Shown: positions 34,131 to 45,813 of the stretch, piece by piece | How positions within the stretch are numbered: position 1 is the stretch's first letter | How the letters are laid out: every line of letters begins with the position of its first letter | NCBI GenBank assembly: GCA_009599575.1 | Contig: VWND01000064.1 | Span: forward strand, 1,240,001 to 1,304,000 | Length of the DNA: 64,000 nucleotides | Direction: 5' to 3' | Origin: Blumeriella jaapii | Lineage: Eukaryota; Ascomycota; Leotiomycetes; Helotiales; Drepanopezizaceae | Translations under genes and position numbers: made by a program | The notes under the pieces: model-generated | Told to the model about the DNA's origin: nothing | Seen by the model: only the letters and a program-made list of their open reading frames with translations | Databases searched by the model: none

Positions 34131-36729
34131 ATGGCTCAAGCCCGGGCGGAATACCTAGCAGCAGGCGCAAATCGCCATCCCTCTGCAGCCGATTGGGATC
34201 CGACAGGTCTTCTGGCATACGGTGCGGATAGGAACGTTGCGTTGTGGCGGCCACAGGTCAGTTCTAGATTCCAGATACGTGTTTCCGAGATCATGGTGGC
34301 CTCATGCAGATGGCGAGACACACAAGACCGTACGGGAGTTGATATGTTGCTTAGAACAAAACCTCAAGGGGCGTACACGCTCTCTTATGTGGCCACACAG
34401 ATACTGTGAATGCTGTCAAATTCATACCAGAAACACCAGGGCTGCTGGTCAGTGGCTCTGTCGACAGAACAGCGAAGATATGGAGCAAAGATCGGACAAC
34501 GGAGCAGTATTCATGCATCCAGACACTGTCAGACCACACGAGTTCCATCAACTGCATAGGAGTACCTAGTCGCTCATCTAGAATGTTCGCAACCGGCGCA
34601 GCAGATTTCACAGTTAAGGTCTGGTCCATGGACGACAATTTTTTTGCATCGCTGCAGCAAACCATCGACATCAGTCCAAAATTCTTCCCGCTTTCGCTGG
34701 CTCTGTGTAATCTGGTCGGGTCCTCGGATTCACACGTGCTTGCTGTGGCAGGCACCAAAGACATCATCCAGGTCTACGTTCGAGATGCGAAGAGCAATCC
34801 CGGCTTCAAGCTTCAAGCTACCCTGTCCGGCCACGAAGGCTGGGTTCGATCTCTGGAGTTCACTCGAGAGACTTCTGACCCAGAAAGTGATCTTATTCTC
34901 GCCTCGGCAAGCCAGGATAAATACATTCGACTATGGAGAATCCACCAAGGGGCAGAACTACCCGCTGCCGCCGCAACGGCGGATCCATCTCTAGGCGCCT
35001 ACATGCCAGGAAAGTCACTCTCGAATAAAGCCCATCGTTTCCAGGCAGACGGTCTAAACTTCTCGGCTACATTCGAGGCTCTTCTACTTGGACACGAAGA
35101 CTGGATCTACAGCGTGAAATGGAACGCTGTAGGTGGCAAGATACGGCTTCTGTCAGCTTCAGCGGACAATTCTTTGGCGATCTGGGAGCCTGATGAATCG
35201 ACTGGTGTCTGGGTCACTGTGGCAAGAATGGGCGAGATCAGTTCCGAGAAAGGGTCGACTACTGCTACTGGGAGCACGGGTGGGTTTCTGGGCAGGTCTG
35301 TGGTCGCCGTCGGGCGCAACTGTTGTTTGCCTTGGCCGCACAGGTAGTTGGCGTTTGTGGGACCACGATCGGGAGAAGGATAGGTGGGTTCAAGGTGTGG
35401 GTATTAGTGGGCACACACAGGCTGTTACTGGCATTGCTTGGTCGAAGAGAGGCGACTATCTGCTCTCTACGAGCTCAGATCAGACCACAAGGCTGCACGC
35501 AAGATGGAAGCGGGAGGAAATCGTCTCGTGGCACGAAATGGCAAGACCACAAATCCATGGCTACGATCTCAATTGCATCGACTCCCTCGGAGAGTCCAAG
35601 TTCGTCTCGGGCGCAGAAGAAAAGCTACTCCGCGTTTTCAACGAGCCTAAAGCCGTTGCTAACCTGCTTCATGCCCTTTGCGGCTTTTCAGGGTCCAGCC
35701 TAGAGGACATGCCCGACGCGGCCAACATGCCCGTCCTAGGCCTCTCCAATAAAGCCATCGAGGCTGAAGCCGACGACCAAGGAATCGCTCAAAACAAGGA
35801 CATGGAGCCCGAGTCCATCGTGCGTAAGCCCGTCCTCAGCGTGTCTCACCCACCTCTGGAAGACCAGCTATCACGCCACACTCTCTGGCCCGAAGTCGAG
35901 AAGCTGTACGGGCATGGCTATGAAATCTCGGCTTTGGCAGCTAGTCACGACGGGTCCTTGGTAGCGACTGCGTGTAAGGCGACGTCCATCGATCACGCCG
36001 TCATCCGGATCTTTGAGACGGCCAGCTGGCACGAGGTGAAGCCGCCGTTGACAGCGCATACTTTGACCGTTGCGCGACTAAGATTCTCCTCCGACGATGT
36101 GATGCTTCTGAGCGTTGGCCGCGACCGACAATGGGCTGTCTTCCAACGAGAGAGCGACGCGGGGGGAAAGAAAAAAGATGGGTACAACCTTCTTGAGGCC
36201 AACCTGAAGGGTCATACAAGAATGATCCTCGATGCGGCTTGGGCACCAATGGGTTGTCGTGTATTCGCTACCGCAGGGAGAGACAAGCAGGTTAAGATCT
36301 GGGCGCGGGAAGAGACAAGTTCAGCTGGATATGTCTGCACTACCGTGATTGCAGAAGAGCACCCAGTGACAGCGGTGGACTTCATGGATGTGTGCGTAGG
36401 TGCTGGCCGGGCTTATCTCGCTGTCGGGACTGAAGTTGGGAGGGTCAGGATTTACTGCCTGGATGTCGAAAAGGCGTTCTCTGTGGCGGAGCTGGATGTG
36501 GAGTACCCCAGGTTTGTCCTACCACACCACACACCTTTGCAGAGCGTGATACTCATCACCCCTTTCTAGCGTATACCCATTTCCATCAAAGACCATCACG
36601 CAGCTCGCCTGGAAGCCACAGAGCGAAGAGAAGACTGGAAAGGTGGAGATGGAACTTGCAATTGCGAGCGAAGACAGTTCCTTGCGGGTCTATTCTATAG
36701 ACGCTTCTGATGCTGCCCAAGTTGAATAG
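34131..36729 (+). CDS. ELP2: Elongator subunit Elp2 (WD40), with one frame break
   Basis: Exons 34131-34256, 34355-36511 and 36570-36729. Elp2 is a double WD40-propeller scaffold of Elongator, which makes the 5-carboxymethyl group on wobble uridine of tRNA. Recognised blocks in order: NRHPSAADWD, GHTDTVNAVKFIPETPG, VSGSVDRTAKIW, SDHTSSINCIGV, ILASASQDKYIRLWRIHQG, LLGHEDWIYSVKW, STSSDQTTRLHARWK, ARPQIHGYDLNCID, LWPEVEKLYGHGYEIS, FATAGRDKQVKIWA and, after the last intron, LAIASEDSSLRVYSID. Near 35285-35292 the frame shifts: one extra T separates STGGF from WAGLWSPSGA. Correcting one base gives 813 residues, the usual length. Everything else is intact, so assembly error is likelier than loss. 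Starts head to head with URM1. Confidence 0.93.
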
Positions 36730-36951
36730 GGAACCGGGATCTGTTAAATCTACAGACCTCCCAATGCTGTTGCTGGCCCTGCATACTTATATATGCCAGG
36801 ATATGTTGAACGCCGCCCAATGTTAAATGCTGCGCCGGCCAGATATCCAGCCAGACGCGTTGAAGCGCTCATGCTACCTTGACCCAAAACAACCCATAAG
36901 CAAACGAAAGAAATCCTGACCACCTTACCTCATCTCGTCATCCCATGTCTT

Positions 36952-37817
36952 CTAAAACGTCCTCTTCTTGTCGAGCTCCTCCGCACCGTAGCCCCCAACC
37001 CCAGCAGGCATGTACGCCGTGCCTTCACTGCCCTTGCCCTGGTTTCTAGGGCCCCTTTCTCTCAAATCGTCTTTCAACCACCCCAGCACTAGCTCACCCA
37101 GCCTCGAATTTCCTGAATTGCTGCCCACCCCGTCTAGCTCGAACGTCTCGATGCCCCCCCACTCCTTGACCCTTCCCAAGCTCATGTGCACCAGATGCGT
37201 CGGCCACTCCGCCAGATTGTCCAAAATATGCGTCGCGTAGACAATCGTGCACTTCCTCGTCTCCGTCTCCTTCTTCAGAAACGCCAAGAAGTTGCTGCGG
37301 CTCAAGAGATCCAAGTCCACGGTTATCTCATCCAGGAGCAAGATCCTCCACGGCCGGATCAACCCCATTGCAAGCTGCACGCGTCGCCTCTCGCCATCAG
37401 ACACGGCATGCATGCGCCAGTCCAGATCGATGTCTAGCACCTGCACCAGCTCGTCCTTGCGGTCGGGATAGTGGTCGCCGCCGACGCTCTTCAGCAGCTC
37501 CTTGACGCCGATGTCTGTCCGCACGATGGGGTTGAGCACCCACTCGAGCCCGAGGTAGGTGACGCCCTCCAGGCCGTCTTTGAAGGGGTCGAGCCCGCCG
37601 ACGGAGATAGTGCCCGAGGGCGCGAGGCGCTTGCCGGAGAGGAGGCGGAGGAGCGTCGTTTGCCGGCGCCGTTGGCGCCTATGAGGAGCGTGCGGGAGGA
37701 GGGGGGCAGGGAGAGCGTGAGGTTGTGGAGGCCGAGGGAGCGGTCCGGGAAGGTGTAGGAGAGGTCGGTTACTTCTATTGAAGGGGCGTTGGTTTGGTCG
37801 ATGATGGGGCCGGCCAT
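36952..37817 (-). CDS. CAF16: Caf16-type ABC ATPase, with a frame break in Walker A
   Basis: A single exon. The frame from 37817 gives [16 protein letters not shown]... to GANGAGK, then shifts; the rest is in the frame ending at 36952. One A is missing in the run at 37659-37661: restoring it gives the [12 protein letters not shown] that must follow Walker A, and a protein of ~288 residues. Other ABC motifs are intact: signature [15 protein letters not shown], Walker B WRILLLDE, and the H-loop region YATHILDNL. Yeast Caf16 is a soluble, non-membrane ABC protein that associates with the Ccr4-Not complex. There are no membrane segments. It is convergent with ELP2 and divergent from RMP1 (363 bases between starts). 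Confidence 0.9.
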
Positions 37818-38180
37818 TTTTGCTGCCTCGTGGGGGTGAGGTTGAGGGTCGGGGAGAGTGAAGTCGAGAGTGAGAAAACAGTGGGAAGTTTTGAAGAACT
37901 AGGGATTGTCTTTTTTGCTTACATCATTGACGCATCGGTCTAATGATGCACAACCAGTTACTGTACAGGGTACAATCTTATCTTATCTTATCTTATCGCC
38001 GATGATACACACTCGCTTCCTTTTCAAGCTCTTGGCGCTATCATGTATCAAGTCACGGGTTTAGCACCAGCAAGACAGCACGCGAGGTCTCTCAACTCTT
38101 CCACTTGATCAGAATCCTGTAATGCAGTGCTTTCGCAATATCGCCCAACTTCCATCAAAGGCCCTCAAACCACCTTCCAA
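37818..38180. promoter_or_regulatory. Divergent CAF16-RMP1 promoter
   Basis: 363 bases between the two starts. It includes a short CTTAT repeat at 37980-37997. No coding signal. Confidence 0.4.
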
Positions 38181-38974
38181 ATGCCCCCAAGCCTCTCCAA
38201 ACCAGCAGATACCACCACCGCAACTACACCCCCCGTCCAAGAACTGACTTCCATCTCGCAGCTCCTGCACCTCACGCACCACCGCAACAAGAACCAGCAC
38301 CGCCTTGCGAAGTGGTATAAGCCGTTCTCACAGCTGCGGCGCCAAGTTGGCAAGCTGATCCCTGAGGTCGCGGCCTTCGAGACGGCGGAGAAGTTTTCGG
38401 CGGCAGAGGGGGGCGAGGGCAGGTACGTGAAGGCTGCGCGGGAGAGGCTTGAAAGGAGAGTGCGGTTCTTGAGGGCGCGGGTCGTGGGGAAGTGTTTTTT
38501 GTGAGTTTGTCCCGGGTATCGATTGTTTTGAGGGCGTGGACTAGAGAGGGCGGCGGGTTGGCGCGGTGTGAGTGAGGGCTGATGAAAGGCAGGGCGTTCT
38601 CGAACGTGGTCGCTGATCAGCAGTATGCTGTCTTGGGCTTGTTCCTCGTGGCGACGTTGGCGAGGCTGCAGGCTGTGATGAATCAGTGGTCTGCTGTTGA
38701 AGGGGACGAAGAGGAAGAGGAAGCAGAAGAGCAGCAGGGAGAAGAGCCGATGGAGAGCGTATCTGAGAACACGCCGGCGAACGAGCCTGATCTCGGAGAA
38801 GTAGTCGCGAGGGAGGTAGTTGTAGAAGACGATGGAATTGTGATCACGCCAAAGCCGGAAGACAAGAGTAGAGCCCGTGATGTCTCAGGCCTGGTCGGAG
38901 GCGGGAAACAGACGAAGAAAAAGCGGAAGAAGGGGGGCGATGCGTTCGATGATCTGTTTGCCGGTTTACTTTGA
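38181..38974 (+). CDS. RMP1: RNase MRP protein subunit Rmp1
   Basis: Exons 38181-38500 and 38593-38974 (233 residues); intron GTGAGT...GGCAG. The ATG at 38181 is the first in frame. The RMP1 RNA-binding region spans ~25-150: LLHLTHHRNKNQHRLAKWYK, a basic helix (RVRFLRARVVGKC), then after the intron FSNVVADQQYAVLGLFLVATLARLQ. This matches the RNase MRP-specific subunit of yeast, which works with the MRP RNA in pre-rRNA processing in the nucleolus. The C-terminus is acidic, then a Lys-rich patch (KKKRKKGG), and ends in a short DAFDDLFAGLL helix. The stop lies only 62 bases from the stop of LAS21 on the other strand. Confidence 0.88.
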
Positions 38975-39036
38975 AATCCGACGTTCTCCTCTATACCCAT
39001 TTGCAATTGAAGCCTCATTTAGAACGAGTCCGCCAT

Positions 39037-42026
39037 CTATTGATACAAAGTGCCCAACCAATACAACAGACTCCCTAGTCCTACGTTCACCCCCAAATGC
39101 TGGCCTAGACTCCATGCTATGCTGTAAAGATACTTTGGACTAAACACCGTCCAGATGAACAAATGCGTCCTCAGCATCGTACAAGCAGCCATTACGAAAA
39201 CCAGACTCGACGTCACAAACACAGTCAGCAGAGTCAGATGTTGCTGCATTACGCCTCCCTCCTTGCCCGCTGCCGTGGCCCTGTAACGTAGCAACATGGT
39301 CGTGGTAGCGGAGACCCAGAAGATTGGCCCGGTCCAGTTGCTAGCAAATGTCAAGATGCCGACGGCGACGACGTTGTATCCGCTCACGCCATTGTAGGCG
39401 CTGGACAGGTCGACGGAGGAGATGGCGTTAGAGCCCCCGAAAGCGAAAAAGGAAGAGTACTGAAGGAGCAGGGAGGTGGTGGTGATTTCGTAGAGGTTGA
39501 GCTTGAGCTCGAGCAGGAGGGATAATTGCAGAGAGTAGAGGAGAAGCAGTGGGATGTTGGTAGCGCGGGATTGGGTGATGAGAAACAGGGTCAGGAGGTC
39601 GTGAAGTGTGTGCGTTGTTGCTTGGGCTCACGTTAGATACCGGAAGGAGTGGAGGATAGGGGGAAGTGACGAACGGTTTGGACGCTTGGTGTTCCTGAAT
39701 CCAGAGACAATAACGTAGATTGTGGCGACGAAGATAGCTATGAATGCGATTCTAGCTCGCAAGATCAGAGACAGGCCAGCCCCGGCTTCGCCGGCGACAA
39801 TGTACTTGGCGATGCCGGCCATGAGCTCAGGCGAGTCCTCGTGGGTGAATGCAAGTTTAAAAGTTAAGGCTGCGGTGACTATGGATGCCGCTATTGCTGT
39901 GGAAGCTATCTGTGAGAAGCGGAAAAATCCTTGAGCGGCGAGAGACTGGAGAACACAGAAATAGGCAAGCAACACGAATAGCCAGAGGGTCAGTCGGTGC
40001 TCGGAGAAGAAAGTACGGGCAATGTCTGGTTCCCCGGCCCATTTCTGGCCAGTTTGATTCCAGCGTCGGGAGAGCCTTGCAATGACGAGTATCAGGATTG
40101 AGGCCAGATTGAGGGGCAGAGGATTGCGATCGGTTTTACGAGTGCTACAAGAGCGTGAGCTTGTTTATGTAAGTTGGAGATGTAAAGCATACCTTTTCAT
40201 CCAGAGCAAAATGAGCCACGCCGACGTCGCCCAGTACCAGAAGTTCTGCTCTTCTTCGACAAAGCTGCTTGCAAACATCATGATGCCGTATAGCAGAGAA
40301 ATCAGAAGGATCGGTACTGATTCCTCGACAGACTCGACCAGAGTTGAGTAGGCAGCAGCCACTCCAAAAACAAGAGCCAATGTAGATACGGCTTGTCCGG
40401 TCGCCAGTTTTCGGACATCGTAATTACTGGCGGTGCTACTCATTATCTCTTGTGCTTCTTTCAACCACTGTAACATGTTAGATCATTCTAAACGTATTGA
40501 AAAAAAACTTGCCTTGAAAATCATTTGGAGCCACTGATCAATAAATTGATCGTCAGACCCGGGCATGGGCTGGTTCTCCGTAATTAATTTCCACTGACAT
40601 GCAAGCTCATCAATATTGCTAGACATGTCCTTACAATCTTTCGTAGAGTCAACAACTTCAAATGAAGGGAAAGCCGCTGTAACAACACCCATGATCTGCT
40701 TGGCATTCCTCAGCAAGATTTGAGCTCGATCATAATCTGCTCACGTCAGTATGTACATGGGATAATGGAAGATGAGAAGACCGTACTGTTTTGCCAGAAT
40801 GGCAAGATCTCGGGTATAACAGCTCCAAGGTTATTTCGGGGGACTGGAAAGCCCAACAAGGCGCCCAAAGTCGGCGCTATATCCATTTGCTCAACGGTAG
40901 AGTAATATTGAAAGTCTTCTTTGTATGGTGCGGGGGTTCTTTGACCTAAGCTGATAGTCTTGAGCTTCGGAGAAACGAAGACAAGAGCAGGTGAGGTTTC
41001 CCCCGGGGCAGAACCACCGTGGTTACCGACATCGTTCATGCCATGATCACCAGCGAGTACGAGAAGTGTCGACTGTAGGTGGTCCTCACTTTCCATGGCT
41101 TCATAGATTGACTTTACGATCCCGTCCATTTCATTTTGCTTTGGTAGCATGTTAGGGCTAAGTTTCCATTAGTTGAACGAAGTCACATTATGGCAGCCAC
41201 AAATTACCCTCGAGGGCCAGTTTTATGGCCGATGTGATCAAGTCCAAGATAATGCAGTACCATCGTGCTCCAGTCGTCATTCCTCAGCTCGTCGGGAACA
41301 TGTCTCGTAACATTATAATCAACTTCCGTAAAGTCCTGGGGGGGTATATATTCAGCTAATTTGCTATGTACAACCACAAGTTCTTGACTAACCGAAACAA
41401 AAAAGCTTGATGTCCCATCTGCGCGATCGAATGTATCGGGGAACAGCTTCAGCCAGGTGTCGTCGCCAAACATGACCATTTTGCCAGTCCCCTTCGCCTT
41501 CATCTGCGCCAGCCAGGTATCTTGTGTTGCGAGCGTAGATGAAGTGTCTGATTCTGCGAAGTTGAGGATTAGATCAAGGAAAGAGGGGGTAGAACCGGTG
41601 GTTATGGCCTTAATTCGGGGCATTGTGATGGTGGGAGATGTGGCATGGGCTGTGAAGGGGATTGCTTCGCCATCTGAAATAAGGCTATTGTGAATCTTTA
41701 GGTGCTTGCTATTTGCATGGGCAGGAGACCATACCTTTGGGTAAATGCAAACCCGGAATTGTTCGAGTACACAAAATCGCTGTCCGAATAAGTTTCAGTT
41801 TCCTTGCCAAACCCGAATGATCCCACCTTCGTAACGCGTCCACAACCATGAAGATCAGCTTGTTGAACGGAGCTTCTTGCGGATGTCCATGCTCTTCGGT
41901 CTCAAACTGAGCCAGTCCGGGAAGAAAAGGCTTGTAAGGGAAGAATCCACTGGCAAAGATTGATATCGCGATTGGGATGAGGATGTTCGCAGCCAGGAGA
42001 GAAATTGCTGAGAGCCGGGAAGACAT
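39037..42026 (-). CDS. LAS21: GPI ethanolamine phosphate transferase 2 (Las21/Gpi7/PIG-G)
   Basis: Nine exons: 42026-41827, 41779-41735, 41684-41393, 41335-41208, 41157-40787, 40736-40513, 40467-40193, 40144-39675 and 39620-39037 (862 residues). An ER membrane enzyme that adds ethanolamine phosphate to the second mannose of GPI anchors. The luminal alkaline-phosphatase-like domain shows VVDALRSDFV, HATSPTITMPR with the catalytic Thr, GDDTW, GLDHIGH and GDHGMNDVGNHGG, followed by a multi-pass hydrophobic C-terminal half. Intron 6 (40512-40468) needs a GC donor (GCAAGT). Intron 3 (41392-41336, 57 nt) has no in-frame stop. The ATG at 42026 fits the family start just before the first membrane helix. 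An in-frame ATG at 42233 would add 69 residues with another hydrophobic stretch. Confidence 0.93.
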
Positions 42027-42659
42027 TTTGCTGGGAAATTCGAGTCCGTCAAATAGCCTAGCAGCCAACAGAAAAGCAAACCAAGAGGCACTGAGGGTTG
42101 AGAGAGTGGAATGTAGCCATTGCTTCCTGAATGTGAGTATGTGAGGTTCCTTAGGGGACGCGCTTCGACGCCATCTGGTGCGTTTATCTAAGCTTTCCGA
42201 TAGCGTTTCTGGTCGGGAAGGGCTACATGCCATACATACAGTAGATACTGTAAAGTGCTGTACATAAAATAAATTCGAGTCTGGCCTTCAGGTCGACGGC
42301 TTAGATTGATTCGACTTTGGTGTTTTGGCTGACGAGACATTGATACAAATAGGGTAAATAGCGTTCCACTGATCCAGACCAGAGAAATTGGTGCAGTTCG
42401 ATTTTCTGGTGACCTCACGACTATCCGTCCAAGCATTATACGCAGTGTCTTCCTACAAATTGGCTATGATTTGCCAAATTGCCAGCCACATTGCCAGCCA
42501 AATTGTCAAACAAGTGACATTCCCACAGAACCTGCCATGCGCCTGCTTTTTTGCTCTCGACGAAGAAGCTGTACAAGACGCCAAACTCCCTCGTTATGCC
42601 CTCCCTGTACGCCAAACCGCGACGGGGCCCTGTCATTCCCCACCACGCCGAACCTCTTA
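42027..42659. other. Intergenic region between LAS21 and the DUF2423 gene
   Basis: Promoter of LAS21, possibly including an extended coding start at 42233. At 42470-42505 there is a short GCCAGC/CAAATTGCCAGCC repeat. No other gene. Confidence 0.5.
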
Positions 42660-43217
42660 CTACTTCTTGCCATTCGACTTTGCCTTCCGAACCTTACTCC
42701 GGTCGTTGTACTTGGGGAAAACTATGGCGGATTTGTTCTTGCTGACCTTGCGCCTCTGAATCGTTCCCTTGCCCGCCTTCGAGGAGCCCTTTGGCTTGGT
42801 GGCATCCTGGTCGAGCTGCATATCTGTAGTCGCTCGCAAGTTAGCTCAGTGTATACTACCGTACAGTACTGGACAGTAAGAAGGGAGTCGTTCGGGGGCG
42901 CTTACCTTCTGTTGCCATGGCCTCTGCGACCGGCGCGGCCTTCTCTGCTGAGGCAACTACACACTCGATCAGTCGCATCCTCATGCTGCCTCCACAGCTC
43001 CTGTAGAAGCCTTGCCATACATACCATCTGCAGTCTCCATTTCCACATCCTTCTCTATGGGCTTCTTCTCGGCCGGCGTAGGTTTGGGCTGCGCAACCAA
43101 CTCCAGCAGTTTCGCGGACAATCGAGCGGTGCGATCAGTCTCCACCGGACCAAAGACCTTGCTCTTCAGGCGGGCATTGTTGGCCTTGGTGGTGGAAGCT
43201 CTTGCGCCTTTTGCCAT
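42660..43217 (-). CDS. DUF2423 / LLP-like small basic nucleolar protein
   Basis: Three exons: 43217-43025, 42956-42906 and 42823-42660 (135 residues), introns GTATGT...GTAG and GTAAGC...ACAG. The N-terminus MAKGARASTTKANNARLKSK followed by VFGPVETDRTARLSAKLLEL is the fungal DUF2423 signature. The middle is Pro/Lys/Glu-rich and the C-terminus is strongly basic (IQRRKVSKNKSAIVFPKYND), as in the LLP/LAPS18-like group. These are small nuclear or nucleolar proteins, probably linked to ribosome assembly; the exact role is not established. The exons are not visible as one long frame, so the gene is easy to miss. Divergent from the SUMO ligase gene. Confidence 0.82.
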
Positions 43218-43797
43218 GATGGGGGAGGATAAGGATGCGAGTGAGGATTGGTGCAGTGTGTTGAATTGGCAGGAAAAGGTAGTCGGTCGTTCTGATAGTT
43301 CGTGGTTGTCGTTGTCGTTGTCGTGGTTATCGTCGTGGTTATCGTACTTGTCGTCGCTGTCGTTGCTGTCGTTGCGCCTGTGACTTTTTCTCGCGTGGGG
43401 CCGCCGGCTCTTACAGACAATGGCACCTCATTAGCGCCACACGTACAAGAGACCTCAAGGCTGTGTGCGACGACAAAAGACCAACACAACTTACTTCTTC
43501 TTTTCTTCACCACCGGGTGCTCAACTGCGGCACAAGAGGTCAGTCTAGTGACAAAGATCTGGAGCGTCCCCTCTACTTCACCTGTCCTGGCTACATACAT
43601 ATCCTCCAACTTCAACTCCAACCTCACCCTCCACCTCACCTCCAACTTCACCTCCTCCGCCTCCACCAGCTCCCATCCACCGTACCGTACCATACCGTCC
43701 ACGAACACGAACACCAGCACCAGCACCATCATCAGCACCATCTTCATGCCTTCCCTCCTGTCGTGCCACGCGCGCTCCATCTAGATCAACTAGAAGC
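43218..43797. promoter_or_regulatory. Divergent promoter of the DUF2423 and SUMO ligase genes
   Basis: 580 bases. It holds a GTCGTT/GTTATC microsatellite at 43300-43375 and CACCTCCAACTTCA-type pyrimidine-rich runs at 43600-43690 in the leader of the SUMO ligase gene. Long frames here (43302-43784 +, 43166-43780 -) come from the repeats and lack codon character. Confidence 0.5.
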
Positions 43798-45813
43798 ATG
43801 GCCTCCATGGGGGGTGGCAGCCTCGACCCCGAACCCCTCATTAGACAGGTGAGAGGCAACGGCTATGTCAACAAACTTCTCCAGAGTATCTGCGGCGTGG
43901 AGGGCCTCAGCAAAGTCGGCGTCAAAGCCGAATTGCAAAATCGCATCATCCACCGTGTGTGCCAGCCTGCCAGCCAGCAAGCCTTTTGCTCGTGCTTGTC
44001 CCCTCAACTTTCATTGATTGACCTGGAGCCCGCGCAACAGAGCAGAGGCTAACCCGGGGCTCTTTAGAAATTTCCCAACACGCGAAAAACAACGACAGGT
44101 TCAGATTTCAACGGCTCAAGGACGCCATCGAAAACCCACACGCGATCGATCCTCGCACCAATAGCGTCCCGAGTGCCTCCTCTTCGCCCATGCCGCCTGC
44201 GCCGTCTCCAAAACCCTACTTGAACACGCCAGGGCCAGGCATCAGCGCGTACAACATGGCCAACATGGCGCCTGGCGTGGCGAATGCTTTCCGACCGTCT
44301 GGAACTCCGAGTAGGTGTCATGATGGCTGGACTTGTTCTACGTGAGATCTAACCATGAGGCAGGAATTGAATTCAAACCTAGTCCCTTCTACCAAGTTCA
44401 AGAACAGATCGGTCATCCGTCTCCGTGCGAAGGTCAGTTTGAAGGTTTGATATACACCGTTGCCTTGACTAATCTCCTTCAGTCATGACGCATCATAGGC
44501 ATACGGTCAAGATAAATCTCCGTGTACAGGACTATCCCATCCTCTCCCGAGTCGGCCGCATCGATGAGACATTGAAAGTGATGGTATTCTGCGCAGGCGA
44601 CATACACGGACGTCAAGACATCGCGTTCCCCCACCAGTCTGAAATCAAGGTCAACGGAGGCGAAGTCAAGGCAAACTTGCGTGGTCTGAAGAACAAACCA
44701 GGCTCCACGAGGCCTGTTAACATCACCAATGACCTCCGTCTCAATATCAATGGCTACAACAACTCTGTTGAGATGACTTACGCCTTGACGAGCAAGGTCG
44801 GTCGCGGCCCTTTTCAAGTCAGCTGCCTCGATCCCAAATTCTCCTACCCTTCTTTTCCCCAGTGAATTCTCCCTATGCGCCACGACCATTTATTTTTTCT
44901 ACTAACCAATATCCCAGAAATTTTATTTGATCGTTTATGTTGTCAAGGCTGTACCTGTCACAGACTTGGTCTTGAAACTGGAGAACGGCCGAAAAATCAC
45001 CGAAAAATCTGTTCTCGAGGACAGTAAGTCTCCCATTCCTCACTGATTATGCCATACTCACTCGGCCGGTAGTGCGCAGCAAAGCTCGAGACACGGACAT
45101 AATAGCGACTGCTTCCGTTCTGTCCTTAAAATGTCCTCTGTCAACGTTGAGGATTGATCTGCCCTGCCGTTCGATATCCTGCCGTCACAACCAGTGCTTT
45201 GATGCCACCTCCTACCTCCAATTGCAAGAGCAGGGCCCCACTTGGCTCTGCCCAATCTGTAACAACTCGGCGCCCTTTGAAAGCCTGGCTGTCGACGAGT
45301 AAGCCGTACAATTATTTTCAGAAAATATGAGTATAACTAACACAAAATAGGTACGTCAAAGACATCTTGGAAAAGACATCGAGATCTACTGATCAAGTTA
45401 CCATTCAACCAGAAGGAACGTGGGAACTTAACGATAAGAAGAAGGATCTTCGACGGCAAGCGGGACGAAGCGGCGTTGCTAGCGAATCTGACGATGATCT
45501 CATTGAGATCACGCACGAAAGTGGTTCCGTGAAGATGGGTGCCCCCCAGCCCAGTAAATTGCCAAATGGACTCCTTTCGCACGCATCTCGTGAGCAATCA
45601 AGCGCTAGGGAGTCAACAGGCTCTGCGAGTAGCAAGCGACCGATCTCAGCCGTTATTGATCTGACATCGAGTGGAGACGAAGATGACATGCCGATGGCGC
45701 GGCAACCTAAACGCCAATTTAACGGACATAGCTATGGTGGATCAGCAAATGTCCCGACGTTTCGGCTCACACCTGCTTCCGATGCTACATACCCACATCC
45801 AAGTATTGGGTGA
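43798..45813 (+). CDS. SIZ1: SUMO E3 ligase of the Siz/PIAS family
   Basis: Seven exons: 43798-43954, 44068-44310, 44364-44432, 44483-44796, 44918-45023, 45073-45298 and 45351-45813 (525 residues). It promotes SUMO transfer from Ubc9 to nuclear targets. Domains in order: an N-terminal SAP-like region (~10-75) for DNA binding; PINIT domain (~130-310) starting FKPSPFYQVQEQIG; SP-RING (~320-370) with CPLSTLRIDLPCRS, CRHNQCFDA and WLCPICN; and near the C-terminus a SUMO-interacting motif VIDLTSSGDEDD with its acidic flank. Length and order agree with Pli1/Siz1, though yeast Siz1 is longer. The PINIT/SP-RING junction is interrupted by introns in both flanks. Confidence 0.92.

Noticed and set aside
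35280..35300. Programmed ribosomal frameshift in ELP2
   Set aside because: There is no in-frame slippery heptamer and no stop or rare codon at the site; three other genes show similar one-base breaks, pointing to sequence error.
39621..39674. Apparent GT-AC intron in LAS21
   Set aside because: A better solution exists: donor GTTCGT at 39674 and acceptor AAG at 39621, with a CTAAC branch point, joins RPN to THTLHDLLTLFLITQ in frame.
43166..43784. Long frames on both strands upstream of the SUMO ligase
   Set aside because: They arise from the GTCGTT microsatellite and CA-rich leader; Val and Thr homopolymers show no coding character.
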